From: Microbacterium enclense
GTDB taxonomy: Bacteria > Actinomycetota > Actinomycetes > Actinomycetales > Microbacteriaceae
Length of the DNA stretch: 64,000 nt
NCBI GenBank assembly: GCA_038182865.1
Contig: CP116226.1
Span: forward strand, 868,001-932,000
Direction of reading: 5' to 3'
The position numbers and the translations under genes were made by a program. A model generated the notes under the pieces. It had not been told where the DNA came from. It saw only the letters and a list, made by a program, of their open reading frames with translations, and made no database searches. Position 1 is the stretch's first letter. Each line of letters begins with the position of its first letter. Below are positions 35,296 to 43,660 of the stretch, in pieces.

Positions 35296-35667
35296 ATGAG
35301 TGATCGAGCGGTCCCGAATCTGCCGTCGCGAGATCTCACGGTGACGGCGGAGTTCTACGGCTCCTTCGGATTCGAGGAGAGCTTTCGCGACGCGTCCTGG
35401 CTGATCGTGGAGCGCGGCCCCGTCGTCTTGGAGTTCTTCCCCTTCCCCGACCTCGACCCGGCGACGAGTTCGTTCATGTGCAGTGTCCGCGTCGCCGATC
35501 TCGACGGCCTCCATGCCGCGATCGCGGCCGTCGTTCCCGAACGCGACTCGTCGTGGCCCCGGTTGAGCCCGATCGCGCTCCGCCCGTGGGGACGGCGCGC
35601 GGGCTTCCTCATCGACCCCGACGGCACGCAGCTCCACCTCATCGAGGAGTCCGCTCCTCCGGCCTGA
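35296..35667 (+). CDS. Bleomycin-resistance (Ble)-like VOC protein
   Basis: 123 residues, single VOC domain: AVPNLPSRDLTVTAEFYGSFGFEE at the start, then WLIVERGPVVLEFF and GFLIDPDGTQLHLIE at the end. This is the layout of bleomycin/phleomycin-binding proteins, which sequester the drug as dimers. Actual ligand not determinable. Leaderless start. Confidence 0.85.
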   Translation: MSDRAVPNLPSRDLTVTAEFYGSFGFEESFRDASWLIVERGPVVLEFFPFPDLDPATSSFMCSVRVADLDGLHAAIAAVVPERDSSWPRLSPIALRPWGRRAGFLIDPDGTQLHLIEESAPPA

Positions 35668-35681
35668 GCCGACGTCGCGGC

Positions 35682-36494
35682 TCAGCCGGCTGAGCGCGCG
35701 GCGTACGCGTTCGCGCTGGCCGCGACGTCGTCGACGTAGGAGTCGAGGTGGTTGTACGAGAACACCGCGCGTCGCCAGCCGACGGGGCTCGTCATCTCTC
35801 CCGAGGCGCAGAGGTAGCGCCCCGCCGCGAGGGCGGCGTCGTCGATCTGGTCCGGGTCGGCGACGCCGTCGCCGTTCGCGTCCGCTCCCCAGCGCTCCCA
35901 CGTCGCCGGGATGAACTGCAACGGCCCCACGGCGCGGTCCCAGGTGGCATCCCCGTCGAATCGGCCCCCGTCGGTGTCGGCGATCGCCGCGCTCGCGGTG
36001 CCGTCGAGAGCGATTCCCCGGATGGGCGGGTCGGGATGACCCTCCGCGTCCAGGGTGCCGCCGGCGTGGGCGCCGTGGGCGGACTCGATCGAGCCGAGGG
36101 CCGCGAGCGTGTTCCAGCCGAGGCCGCAATCGGGCTGCTCCGCTCGGACGGTCAGCGCGGCGGAGGCATAGGCGCGCAGGGCACGCTGCGGGATGCCGGT
36201 CCGCGCCGCCACGGCCTCTGTCCACGTCGCATCCGGGACGAGGATCATCGCGGGCAGGGGCACCGGCACCGTCGAGCTGTCGACCGCGGTGTCCGCCGCC
36301 GCGGACGTCGGTGCGGCAGGCGGGAGGGATGCCGGAGCCGCCGCGCGCCAGTGGTCGACGCGCGCGGCGGATCGCTCGACGTCGAGCGCCGTCGCCTGCG
36401 TCTGCGCGACGACGGCACCACCGCCACCCACCAGCAGTACCAGCGCGATCAGCCACGGCCACAGCGGCCGGCGGGGGGCCTCTTCGAGGTTCAC
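35682..36494 (-). CDS. Lytic transglycosylase, membrane-anchored
   Basis: 270 residues. N-terminal TM anchor WPWLIALVLLVGGGGAVVA after a short cytoplasmic stretch, an Ala/Pro/Ser-rich extracellular linker, then an SLT/MltB-like lysozyme domain with catalytic Glu in LGSIESAHG, plus AVGPLQFIPATWERWGAD and SYNHLDSYVDDV. Calcium-loop-like ADANGDGVADPDQIDD lies within. It cleaves peptidoglycan glycan strands. Start GTG 36494 is preferred (GGAAG 6 nt upstream) to GTG 36500. It sits 14 bp from the convergent Ble-like gene. Confidence 0.88.
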   Translation of the reverse strand: MNLEEAPRRPLWPWLIALVLLVGGGGAVVAQTQATALDVERSAARVDHWRAAAPASLPPAAPTSAAADTAVDSSTVPVPLPAMILVPDATWTEAVAARTGIPQRALRAYASAALTVRAEQPDCGLGWNTLAALGSIESAHGAHAGGTLDAEGHPDPPIRGIALDGTASAAIADTDGGRFDGDATWDRAVGPLQFIPATWERWGADANGDGVADPDQIDDAALAAGRYLCASGEMTSPVGWRRAVFSYNHLDSYVDDVAASANAYAARSAG

Positions 36495-36615
36495 GAACAC
36501 CTTCCGGGTGCCCGTCGGGACCGGACGCCCGGGATGACCGTAGGCGGCCGGCCCGACGACGGCATGAACGACCGGGATACGACGTCCGTCCTCGTTCGTG
36601 CGGATGCCGCTCCCC

Positions 36616-37827
36616 TCAGCCGCGGAAACCCGCGGGGTTCGACAGCAGGTCGGCGAACGCCAGCTCGGCGGGGCCGATGAGCATGAGACGCGAGCGGAGG
36701 TGGGCGCGCTCGAGCCGGATCGTGCGGCCCTCGGCCCCGAGGGGGTGGACGCGGACCGCGTCGGCCAGGCGCTCCCGGCTCACCGAGAGCAGGGCGCCGA
36801 GGTAGCCCGAGAGCACGACGGTCTCGGGGCTGAACGCGTTGACGAAGTTCGTCAGCGCGAGCGAGAGGACCTCGACCTGGCGGGTCACCTCCGACATCAC
36901 GGTCGGATTGCGGGCGACGCCGAGTTCGACGTCGAGTTCGTCTTCGTCGAGTTTGCGGCGACCGAGGAGCGGCTCGAGCAGGTCGAGGCTGACCTCGGCT
37001 TCGAGGCATCCCTTCCGCCCGCAGACGCAACGTCGACCCCGCGGGTCGACGACCGTGTGGCCCAGCTCTCCGGCGTAGCCCGAGGTTCCGCGCAGCAGGG
37101 TGCCGTCGATGATGAGCCCACCGCCGATGCTGTGCATCGCACCGCCGAGATAGAGGAGGTTGCCGACGCCCACGCCGACGCCGAACCGCGACTCCGCGAG
37201 GGCGCCGATGCTGGCATCGTTGCCGGCGGTGACCGGCATCCCGAGCTGGTCGCTCAAGCGCGCGGAGACGGGCTCGCGCTTCCAGCCGAGGGTCGGCGAG
37301 ACGAGAACCGAACCGTTGGCGTTCACCAGACCCGGCACCGCGAGTCCGACACCCACGACGCGGTAGTGGCGGTCGATGTCGGCGCGCATCGCCTCGACCG
37401 ACGATTCGACGATCTGCACGAACCGTCGCGGCGAGGGGGCGCTCGCGGTGTCGTGGCGGAGGCGCGCGTGCACGACGCCGCCGAGACCGACGAGGGCGAC
37501 GGTCACCGCATGCGGCTCCGCGCGGACACTGAGGGCTGCGACGTGGTCTTCGGGCTCGATGTCGAGGGTGGGGCGCCCGACCTTGCCGGTGCGCTCGCCA
37601 CCGGGGGCCTCGCGGACGAGTCCTAGCTCGGTGAGTTCCATCACGAGACCGGTGACGGTGGAGCGGTTGAGACCGGTGGTGGCGCCCAGTTGTGCCCGTG
37701 AGAGCGCTCCCCGGGAGTGGAGCAACGACAGCACGGACGCGAGGTTCTGCTGGCGGATCAGGTCGTTGGTCGTACGACCGGCCGGGGGTGCGAGCGGCGT
37801 CGCGGGCTCGAACACGGCAGGGGTCAT
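36616..37827 (-). CDS. ROK-family transcriptional regulator
   Basis: 403 residues: N-terminal MarR-like winged helix (about 30-90: LLHSRGALSRAQLGATTGLNRSTVTGLVMEL) and a C-terminal ROK sugar-kinase fold with the zinc motif CVCGRKGCLEAE, ligand-binding GHTVVDPRG and GNDASIGAL. Regulators of this type (XylR/NagC class) bind a sugar to release DNA. Start ATG 37827 with GGGAGG upstream; the in-frame upstream ATG at 37887 lies within the terminator. It lies behind the XylFGH/ChvE-type transporter genes, which it probably controls. Confidence 0.92.
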   Translation of the reverse strand: MTPAVFEPATPLAPPAGRTTNDLIRQQNLASVLSLLHSRGALSRAQLGATTGLNRSTVTGLVMELTELGLVREAPGGERTGKVGRPTLDIEPEDHVAALSVRAEPHAVTVALVGLGGVVHARLRHDTASAPSPRRFVQIVESSVEAMRADIDRHYRVVGVGLAVPGLVNANGSVLVSPTLGWKREPVSARLSDQLGMPVTAGNDASIGALAESRFGVGVGVGNLLYLGGAMHSIGGGLIIDGTLLRGTSGYAGELGHTVVDPRGRRCVCGRKGCLEAEVSLDLLEPLLGRRKLDEDELDVELGVARNPTVMSEVTRQVEVLSLALTNFVNAFSPETVVLSGYLGALLSVSRERLADAVRVHPLGAEGRTIRLERAHLRSRLMLIGPAELAFADLLSNPAGFRG

Positions 37828-37886
37828 GAGGGGCGCACCTCCCCCATCATCCCATCGGAGTCGTACGGACGAGAAACGCAGTGACA

Positions 37887-37925
37887 CGGATGGGGAGCGG
37901 GCCCCGGGGCCGCGCTCCCCATCCG
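37887..37925 (-). terminator. Terminator of the sugar importer operon
   Basis: CGGATGGGGAGCG (37887-37899) pairs perfectly with CGCTCCCCATCCG (37913-37925), a 13-bp stem directly after the permease stop codon and before the ROK gene's RBS. Confidence 0.75.
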
Positions 37926-37926
37926 A

Positions 37927-39147
37927 TCACGCACCGCCGTTGCGCCGCTTGTTGAAGATGTCGAACGCGACGGCCAGCAGCAGGACGATGCCCTTGATCG
38001 CCATCTGCCAGGCAGCGTCCACGCTCAGGATCGACAGACCCATGTTCAGCACGCCCATGACGAGGCCACCGACGACGGCTCCGATGACGGTCCCGATACC
38101 GCCCTGGACGGCGGCGCCACCGATGAACACCGCGGCGATGGCATCCAGTTCGTAGTTCTGACCCGCGGATGCCACGGCGCCACCGGCGCGCGCGGTGCTG
38201 ACGACCGCGGCGAGACCGGCGAGCACACCCATGTTGACGAAGATGAAGAAGTTGACCCACTTCGTCTTCACGCCGCTCATCACCGCGGCGAAGAGGTTGC
38301 CACCCATCGCGTAGATGTGACGACCGAAGGTCGTGCGGTTGAGCACGAACGTGTAGGCGAGCACGAGCACGGCGAGGATGATCAGCACGATCGGCGTGCC
38401 GTTGTACGCGGCGAGGGTGAAGGCGACCGCCATGATCGCCACGGCGGCGATGGCGTTCTTCAGCCAGAACGACCACGCGACCTCGCGGGGCAGCTCGAGG
38501 CGGCGCAGCGTCGCCCGCGTCCGCAGCTGCTGCGCGATGAGCGCGACGACGGCGACGACACCGAGCACGACGGTGAGGGAGTCCCAGACGCCCACGTAAC
38601 CCAGCACCGGAGGCAGCCAGCCGGCGCCGATGGCGGTGAAGCCGTCGGGCAGACCGGCGATGGTGCCACCGGTCAGCAGCACCAACGTGAGGCCGCGGAA
38701 CAGCAGCATGCCGGCGAGGGTCACGATGAACGCGGGGATGCCGACGAAGGCGACCCAGAAGCCCTGCCACGCACCGACGACGGCGCCGACGGCGAGCGAC
38801 AGGATGACCGCCAGCCACCAGGGCAGGCCCCATTGGTTCATCGCGATGGCCGCGATCGCACCGACCATGGCGACCACCGAGCCCACCGACAGGTCGATGT
38901 GGCCGGCGATGATCACCATGACCATGCCGATCGCGAGGATCAGCACGTAGGCGTTCTGCTGGATGAGGTTGTTGACGTTTCCGGGCATCAGCAGTCGTCC
39001 GCCGGTGAGCACCTGGAACAGCACGATGATGATGACCAGGGCGGCGAGGATGCCGAACTGACGGAAGTTGATGCGCGACAGGATGCCGCGGCGGCGAGGC
39101 CCGGGCTGGGTCGGCGCTTCGACCGTCTGGGTGGATGCGGTGGCCAT
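37927..39147 (-). CDS. ABC monosaccharide permease (XylH/GguB type)
   Basis: 406 residues, ten or so TM segments of the RbsC/XylH family. MVIIAGHIDLSVGSVVAMVGA is the family hallmark; GGIGTVIGAVVGGLVMGVLNMG occurs near the end. The length exceeds RbsC (about 320) by an inserted loop (LRTRATLRRLELPREVAWSF, about 205-225), as in XylH and GguB. Start ATG 39147 with GGAAGGAA upstream. Operon order is binding protein, ATPase, permease. Confidence 0.92.
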   Translation of the reverse strand: MATASTQTVEAPTQPGPRRRGILSRINFRQFGILAALVIIIVLFQVLTGGRLLMPGNVNNLIQQNAYVLILAIGMVMVIIAGHIDLSVGSVVAMVGAIAAIAMNQWGLPWWLAVILSLAVGAVVGAWQGFWVAFVGIPAFIVTLAGMLLFRGLTLVLLTGGTIAGLPDGFTAIGAGWLPPVLGYVGVWDSLTVVLGVVAVVALIAQQLRTRATLRRLELPREVAWSFWLKNAIAAVAIMAVAFTLAAYNGTPIVLIILAVLVLAYTFVLNRTTFGRHIYAMGGNLFAAVMSGVKTKWVNFFIFVNMGVLAGLAAVVSTARAGGAVASAGQNYELDAIAAVFIGGAAVQGGIGTVIGAVVGGLVMGVLNMGLSILSVDAAWQMAIKGIVLLLAVAFDIFNKRRNGGA

Positions 39148-39152
39148 TGCTG

Positions 39153-40682
39153 TCAGTTCCTTCCGGCGGTCATGTGCCGCATGAGCGTCTCCTGGGTGGC
39201 GTCTTCACGGCTGACCTCGCCCGTGATGCGTCCCTCGGAGATGGTGTAGATGCGGTCGGAGAGGCCGATGACCTCGGGCAGCTCCGACGAGATGACGATG
39301 ACGGCCTTCCCCTGGGCCGCGAGTTCGTTGATGATGCCGTAGATCTCGTACTTCGCCCCGACGTCGATGCCGCGGGTCGGCTCGTCGAGGATGAGGACAT
39401 CGGGACCGGTGAACATCCACTTCGACAGCACGACCTTCTGCTGGTTCCCGCCGGACAGCCGTCCGGTGATCGCCGCGACGCTGGGCGCCTTGATGTTCAT
39501 CTTGTAGCGGTACGAATCGGCGACCTTGTACTCGCGGTACCGGTCGACCACGCCGAGGCGGGCGAGACGGGCCAGCGCGGATGCCGAGACGTTGACCTGG
39601 ATGTCGCCGATCAGGTTGAGGCCGTACTTCTTGCGGTCCTCGGTGGCGTACGCGATGCCGTGCTTGATCGCGGCGTCGACGGTGCGGACGTCGATCTGCT
39701 GACCGTTCTTGTAGACCTCCCCCGAGATGCCGGTGCCGTACATCCGGCCGAAGATGCTCATCGCGAGCTCGGTGCGGCCGGCGCCCATCAGGCCCGCGAA
39801 ACCGACGATCTCGCCCGCGCGCACCGTGAACGAGGCGTTGTCGATGACGACGCGCTCGGTGTCGACGGGGTGGTGGACGGTCCAGTTCTCGACGCGGAAC
39901 AGTTCTTCGCCGATGTCGGGCTCGCGCGGCGGGAACAGGCTGTTGAGGTCGCGGCCGACCATGGCCCGGATGATCCGTCCCTCGTCGGTCTCGGGGTCGT
40001 CGCGACGCATCGTCTCGATGGTGCGTCCGTCGCGGATGATCGTGATGCGGTCGGCGATGCGGAGCACCTCCTTCAGCTTGTGGCTGATGATGATGCAAGT
40101 GATGCCCTGGTCGCGCAGCTGGTCGATGAGGTCGAGCAGGTGGGCGGAGTCGTCGTCGTTCAGGGCTGCGGTCGGCTCGTCGAGGATGAGGAGCTTGACC
40201 TCCTTCGCCAATGCCTTCGCGATCTCGACGAGCTGCTGCTTGCCGACACCGATCTCGAAGATCTTCGTCGCGGGGTTCTCGCGGAGTCCCACGCGCTTGA
40301 GCAGCTGGGCGGCCGCCGTGTTCGTGGCGTTCCAGTCGATGACACCGCGTCGGGCCTTCTCGTTGCCGAGGAAGATGTTCTCCGCGATCGACAGGTACGG
40401 GCTGAGCGCCAGTTCCTGGTGGATGATCACGATGCCGGCGGCTTCGCTGTCGTTGATCGAGCGGAACGCCATCTGCTCACCCTCGAGGGTGATGCTGCCC
40501 TCGAAGCTGCCGGCCGGGTAGACCCCGCTGAGCACCTTCATCAGGGTGGACTTCCCGGCGCCGTTCTCTCCGCAGATCGCGTGGACCTCGCCGCGGTGCA
40601 CGTCGATCGAGACGTCGGCAAGAGCCGGGATGCCGTTGAACGACTTCGAGATCCCCGCCATGCGCAGGATCGGTTCGGTCAT
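39153..40682 (-). CDS. ABC sugar ATPase, duplicated (XylG/MmsA/GguA type)
   Basis: 509 residues with two nucleotide-binding domains. First: Walker A GENGAGKST (about 38-46), signature then Walker B KLLILDEPTAAL. Second: degenerate P-loop GLMGAGRTE, signature LSGGNQQKV and Walker B VLILDEPTRGIDVG. This is the RbsA/XylG/MglA layout. Five bases separate it from the permease. RBS GGAGGGACAACC before ATG 40682. Confidence 0.94.
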   Translation of the reverse strand: MTEPILRMAGISKSFNGIPALADVSIDVHRGEVHAICGENGAGKSTLMKVLSGVYPAGSFEGSITLEGEQMAFRSINDSEAAGIVIIHQELALSPYLSIAENIFLGNEKARRGVIDWNATNTAAAQLLKRVGLRENPATKIFEIGVGKQQLVEIAKALAKEVKLLILDEPTAALNDDDSAHLLDLIDQLRDQGITCIIISHKLKEVLRIADRITIIRDGRTIETMRRDDPETDEGRIIRAMVGRDLNSLFPPREPDIGEELFRVENWTVHHPVDTERVVIDNASFTVRAGEIVGFAGLMGAGRTELAMSIFGRMYGTGISGEVYKNGQQIDVRTVDAAIKHGIAYATEDRKKYGLNLIGDIQVNVSASALARLARLGVVDRYREYKVADSYRYKMNIKAPSVAAITGRLSGGNQQKVVLSKWMFTGPDVLILDEPTRGIDVGAKYEIYGIINELAAQGKAVIVISSELPEVIGLSDRIYTISEGRITGEVSREDATQETLMRHMTAGRN

Positions 40683-40706
40683 GGTTGTCCCTCCGTCAGG
40701 GATCGA

Positions 40707-40738
40707 GCGGCGGGGCGGGCCGAAGCCCGCCCCGCCGC
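40707..40738 (-). terminator. Intercistronic hairpin after the ChvE-like gene
   Basis: GCGGCGGGGCGGGC and GCCCGCCCCGCCGC form a perfect 14-bp stem; on the transcribed strand the loop is UUCG, an exceptionally stable tetraloop. It begins 11 nt after the binding-protein stop and ends 25 nt before the ATPase start. Confidence 0.75.
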
Positions 40739-40748
40739 GAGGGGTGAA

Positions 40749-41867
40749 TCAGAGTCCGACGTCGGACGCCTTCAGGAAGCCCGAGTCGATGAGCTTCGAC
40801 TGCACGTCGTCCTTGACGACGACCTCGGGGGTCAGCAGGTAGGAGGGCACGACCTTCTTGCCGTTGTCGTAGGTCTTGGTGTCGTTGACCTCGACCTCCT
40901 TGCCGTCCTTGAGCTCCTGGATCATCGTGAACACGCGGTCGCCGAGGGCGCGGGTGTCCTTCCACACGGTCATCGACTGGGCGCCGTCGAGGATCGCCTT
41001 GACGTTGGCCTTGTCGGCGTCCTGGCCCGTGATGATCGGGTAGTCCGCCCCGGGGGTGTAGCCGGCCGACTTCAGCGACGCCTCGATACCGATGGCGAGG
41101 CTGTCGTTGGGCGAGAGCACGACGTTGACCTTCTTGCCGTCGCCGTAGAACGACGAGAGGCGGTTGTCCATCTCGGCCTGCGCCTTGTCGGACGCCCAGC
41201 CCTGGATGCCGATCGACGCCCATGCGTCGTCGTTGGCGGGCGACTTGCCGCTGGGGACGACCAGCTGGCCCTTGTCGATGTAGGGCTTGAGGACATCCCA
41301 CGCGCCGGCGAAGAAGAACTTCGCGTTGTTGTCGTCGGGGCTACCGGCGAAGGGCTCGAGGTTGAACGGGCCCTTGCCGTCCTTCAGCCCCAGCTGCTCC
41401 TCGATGTACTGCCCCTGCAGGGTGCCGACCTTGTAGTTGTCGAACGTGGCGTAGTAGTCGACGTTCTCGCTGCCGTTGATGAGGCGGTCGTACGCGATGA
41501 CCTTCGCGTTCTGGGCCTTGGCCTCCTGCAGCACCGGGCCGAGGGTCGAACCGTCGATCGCGGCGATCACGAGGATCTTCGCGCCGCCCGAGATCTGGTT
41601 CTGGATCTGGCTGATCTGCTGGTCGGTCTTGTTGTCGGCGTACTGGAGGTCGACGGTGCAGCCAGCGTCGGTGAGCTTCTTCTGGAGCTGCTCGCCGTCG
41701 TTGATCCACCGCTCGAGGCTACGGGTGGGCATCGCGATACCGACGTTGCACTCGGTGCCGCCGCCCGAGGCGTCGCCGCCGCCGGTGGTCGCGCGCTCCG
41801 AGCTGCACGCTCCGAGACCGACGGCGAGTGCGGCGATGGCCGCACCGGTCAGGATTTTCTTCAGCAT
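40749..41867 (-). CDS. ABC monosaccharide-binding lipoprotein (ChvE/XylF type)
   Basis: 372 residues. Lipobox GLGAC (Cys near 21), then a type I periplasmic-binding fold: VGIAMPTRSLERWINDG at the N-terminus is the ChvE/GguC pattern, with LVIAAIDGSTLGPVL, AYDRLING and the C-terminal VNDTKTYDNGKKVVPSYLL. ChvE homologues bind xylose, arabinose, galactose or glucose. Start ATG 41867 has AGAGGAA upstream; the frame is open to 41975 but without support. First gene of the operon. Confidence 0.93.
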   Translation of the reverse strand: MLKKILTGAAIAALAVGLGACSSERATTGGGDASGGGTECNVGIAMPTRSLERWINDGEQLQKKLTDAGCTVDLQYADNKTDQQISQIQNQISGGAKILVIAAIDGSTLGPVLQEAKAQNAKVIAYDRLINGSENVDYYATFDNYKVGTLQGQYIEEQLGLKDGKGPFNLEPFAGSPDDNNAKFFFAGAWDVLKPYIDKGQLVVPSGKSPANDDAWASIGIQGWASDKAQAEMDNRLSSFYGDGKKVNVVLSPNDSLAIGIEASLKSAGYTPGADYPIITGQDADKANVKAILDGAQSMTVWKDTRALGDRVFTMIQELKDGKEVEVNDTKTYDNGKKVVPSYLLTPEVVVKDDVQSKLIDSGFLKASDVGL

Positions 41868-41991
41868 GTGATCTGCGTTCCTCTCTGAACTGCAGGGACC
41901 CCCATGGTCGTACCCGCGCCCTCCCCGGCGCAGATCGGGTACGCCTTCGTCCCGGCTCTCTGGTCGCCGTCGCAATTATGACGGCTCCGAA

Positions 41992-42034
41992 AAATTATCC
42001 ACTCGAGGGGGTTTTGTCTATAGCCACGTCAAAA
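41992..42034 (-). promoter_or_regulatory. Promoter and inverted repeat upstream of the ChvE-like gene
   Basis: On the minus strand TAGACA (42015-42020) and TAATTT (41992-41997) are 17 bp apart, good -35 and -10 elements in a locally AT-rich stretch. TTTTG-N13-CAAAA (42012-42034) overlaps the -35 and is a candidate ROK operator. Confidence 0.55.
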
Positions 42035-42061
42035 TTCATCCGCGTCGTGATCAGACCGTGA

Positions 42062-42631
42062 TCAGCGCTCGTCGCGATCGGCCCCCGACCACAGATCGCC
42101 GCATTCGACGAGCTCGGCGTTCTGCGCGATCAGGTAGGGCCGGGCCCCGATATCGCCGCGGGCGGCGGCGCTCACGGCCGCCCAATGGTCGCGACCCAGC
42201 AGCACCGGGTGCCCGGGCCGATCGCCGTAGACCGCCTGGGCGAGGGCGTCGGGCGCGGCGCGGCGAGCCAGGCGTGCGACGGCCGCCGGGGCGACATCGG
42301 GGGTGTCCACCGGCACGACGACGGCGGCCGGGGCGGATCCGGATGCCGCCCGCGCGAGGCTCGCACGGAGGGACGCCGCCATGCCCGACTCCCAGTCGTC
42401 GACGCGCACGATCGTCGTCCCGGTCGGCACGAGCGGTGTCGCGACGTCGGCTCCGGCGCCGAGCGCGACGAAGATGTCACCGCATCCTCCCTCGCGCAGG
42501 GCGCGGACCGCGAGGGCGATCCAGGGGGTACCCGCGGGGGTGCGGGCGAGAGCTTTGGGACCACCGAAACGACGACCGGCCCCCGCGGCCAAGACGACTC
42601 CGCACGGCGGCTCGAGGGGGGCGGCGGGCAT
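42062..42631 (-). CDS. MobA/MocA-like nucleotidyltransferase
   Basis: 189 residues. GVVLAAGAGRRFGGPKAL (11-28) is the NTP-binding signature of molybdenum-cofactor nucleotidyltransferases; VVPVDTPDVAPAAVARL carries the metal-binding Asp; GHPVLLGRDHW matches the MocA branch (CTP:molybdopterin cytidylyltransferase). Such proteins load the cofactor destined for xanthine-dehydrogenase-like enzymes. Start ATG 42631. Divergent from xdhC-like gene through a 51-bp shared promoter region, which supports the molybdenum link. Confidence 0.8.
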   Translation of the reverse strand: MPAAPLEPPCGVVLAAGAGRRFGGPKALARTPAGTPWIALAVRALREGGCGDIFVALGAGADVATPLVPTGTTIVRVDDWESGMAASLRASLARAASGSAPAAVVVPVDTPDVAPAAVARLARRAAPDALAQAVYGDRPGHPVLLGRDHWAAVSAAARGDIGARPYLIAQNAELVECGDLWSGADRDER

Positions 42632-42632
42632 G

Positions 42633-42675
42633 GTCACGACAGCGTAGCGTGCGCGAAACACGCCCCGGCTACCGT
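42633..42675. promoter_or_regulatory. Divergent promoter with GlnR-like half-sites
   Basis: GTCAC (42633-42637), GTAGC (42644-42648) and GAAAC (42655-42659) are each separated by 6 nt. Plus -10 TACCGT (42670-42675) lies 7 nt before ATG 42683; minus -10 TACGCT (about 42641-42646) faces the MocA-like gene. If transcription starts at the ATG, half-sites fall at about -50, -39 and -28. Confidence 0.5.
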
Positions 42676-42682
42676 CGCGTCC

Positions 42683-43660
42683 ATGCTCGATCTGGCCGCC
42701 GACCTGCTGCCGTTGCTCGACGCGAACGTCCCGGTCGCGGCGGTCACCGTCACCGCCGTGGTGCGCAGCGCGCCGCGCGGAGTGGGCGCCACCCTCGCGG
42801 TCACCCGCGACGCCCGCGTCATCGGATCGATCTCGGGCGGGTGCGTCGAAAGCGACGCGGTGATGCTCGGCCTCGACGCGCTGCGGACGGGAACGGTGCG
42901 CCGCGCCCGGTTCGGTTTCTCCGACGACGGCGTCGTCACCCCCATCGCGGCGGGCCTCGCGTGCGGCGGGGCCGTCGACGTCGTGGCGTACCCGATCGAG
43001 GGCGACGCCGTGCGGGCGGCCTTGGGGGACGCCCGCGCGGGCCGCGAGGCGGTGCTCCGTCTCGACCTCGACGGGGAGCCGCTGGTGCTGCGCAAGCCCG
43101 CCCCACCGCGGTTGATCGTGCTGGGCGCGGGCGAGCACGCGGCCGCCCTGTGCCGCCTCGGTGCCGCCGCGGGCTTCGCTGTCACCGTCTGCGACGACTG
43201 GGCGCTCCTGGTCACCCCGGAACGTTTCCCGGATGCCGCTGAGCTCGTCGTCGCCTCCCCCCACGACTACCTCGCGACCCTCGACGCCCCCGACGACCGG
43301 ACCGCGGTGTGCGTGCTGACACATGACGAGCGCCTCGACGTGCCGGCGCTGCGCGCGGCCCTGCGGATGCCGGTCGGTTTCGTCGGGGCGATGGGGGCGC
43401 GTGCCACCGTCGCGCGACGCGCGGTGCTCTTGCGCTCGGCCGGAGTGACCGATGCCGAGCTCTCGCGCCTGCACTCCCCCCTCGGCCTCGACCTCGGGGG
43501 CTCGACGCCCGAGGAGACGGCACTGTCGGTGATCGCCGAGATCGTGGCATCCCGCAACGCCGCCGGCGCGCGACCGCTGCGCGAGGGTCTCGGGGCGAGG
43601 GTGCACGACGGTGTCCGAGAGATGCCGACAGGAGCGTCGTGCGCGGTGAGGAGCGCGTGA
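42683..43660 (+). CDS. XdhC/CoxI-family molybdenum cofactor insertion protein
   Basis: 325 residues. N-terminal XdhC_CoxI domain: AVTVTAVVRSAPRGVGATLAV, GSISGGCVESDAVML, and GLACGGAVDVVAYPI; C-terminal Rossmann domain with LIVLGAGEHAAALCRLGAAA and GFVGAMGARATVARR. XdhC sulfurates and inserts Moco into xanthine dehydrogenase-type hydroxylases. No hydroxylase subunit is in this window. Leaderless start. Its stop overlaps the deaminase start (GTGA). Confidence 0.9.
   Translation: MLDLAADLLPLLDANVPVAAVTVTAVVRSAPRGVGATLAVTRDARVIGSISGGCVESDAVMLGLDALRTGTVRRARFGFSDDGVVTPIAAGLACGGAVDVVAYPIEGDAVRAALGDARAGREAVLRLDLDGEPLVLRKPAPPRLIVLGAGEHAAALCRLGAAAGFAVTVCDDWALLVTPERFPDAAELVVASPHDYLATLDAPDDRTAVCVLTHDERLDVPALRAALRMPVGFVGAMGARATVARRAVLLRSAGVTDAELSRLHSPLGLDLGGSTPEETALSVIAEIVASRNAAGARPLREGLGARVHDGVREMPTGASCAVRSA

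Noticed and set aside
39135..41888. 917-codon plus-strand ORF
   Set aside because: Exact antisense of the sugar ATPase and binding-protein genes; composition is Val/Asp/Glu/Arg-rich with no domain.
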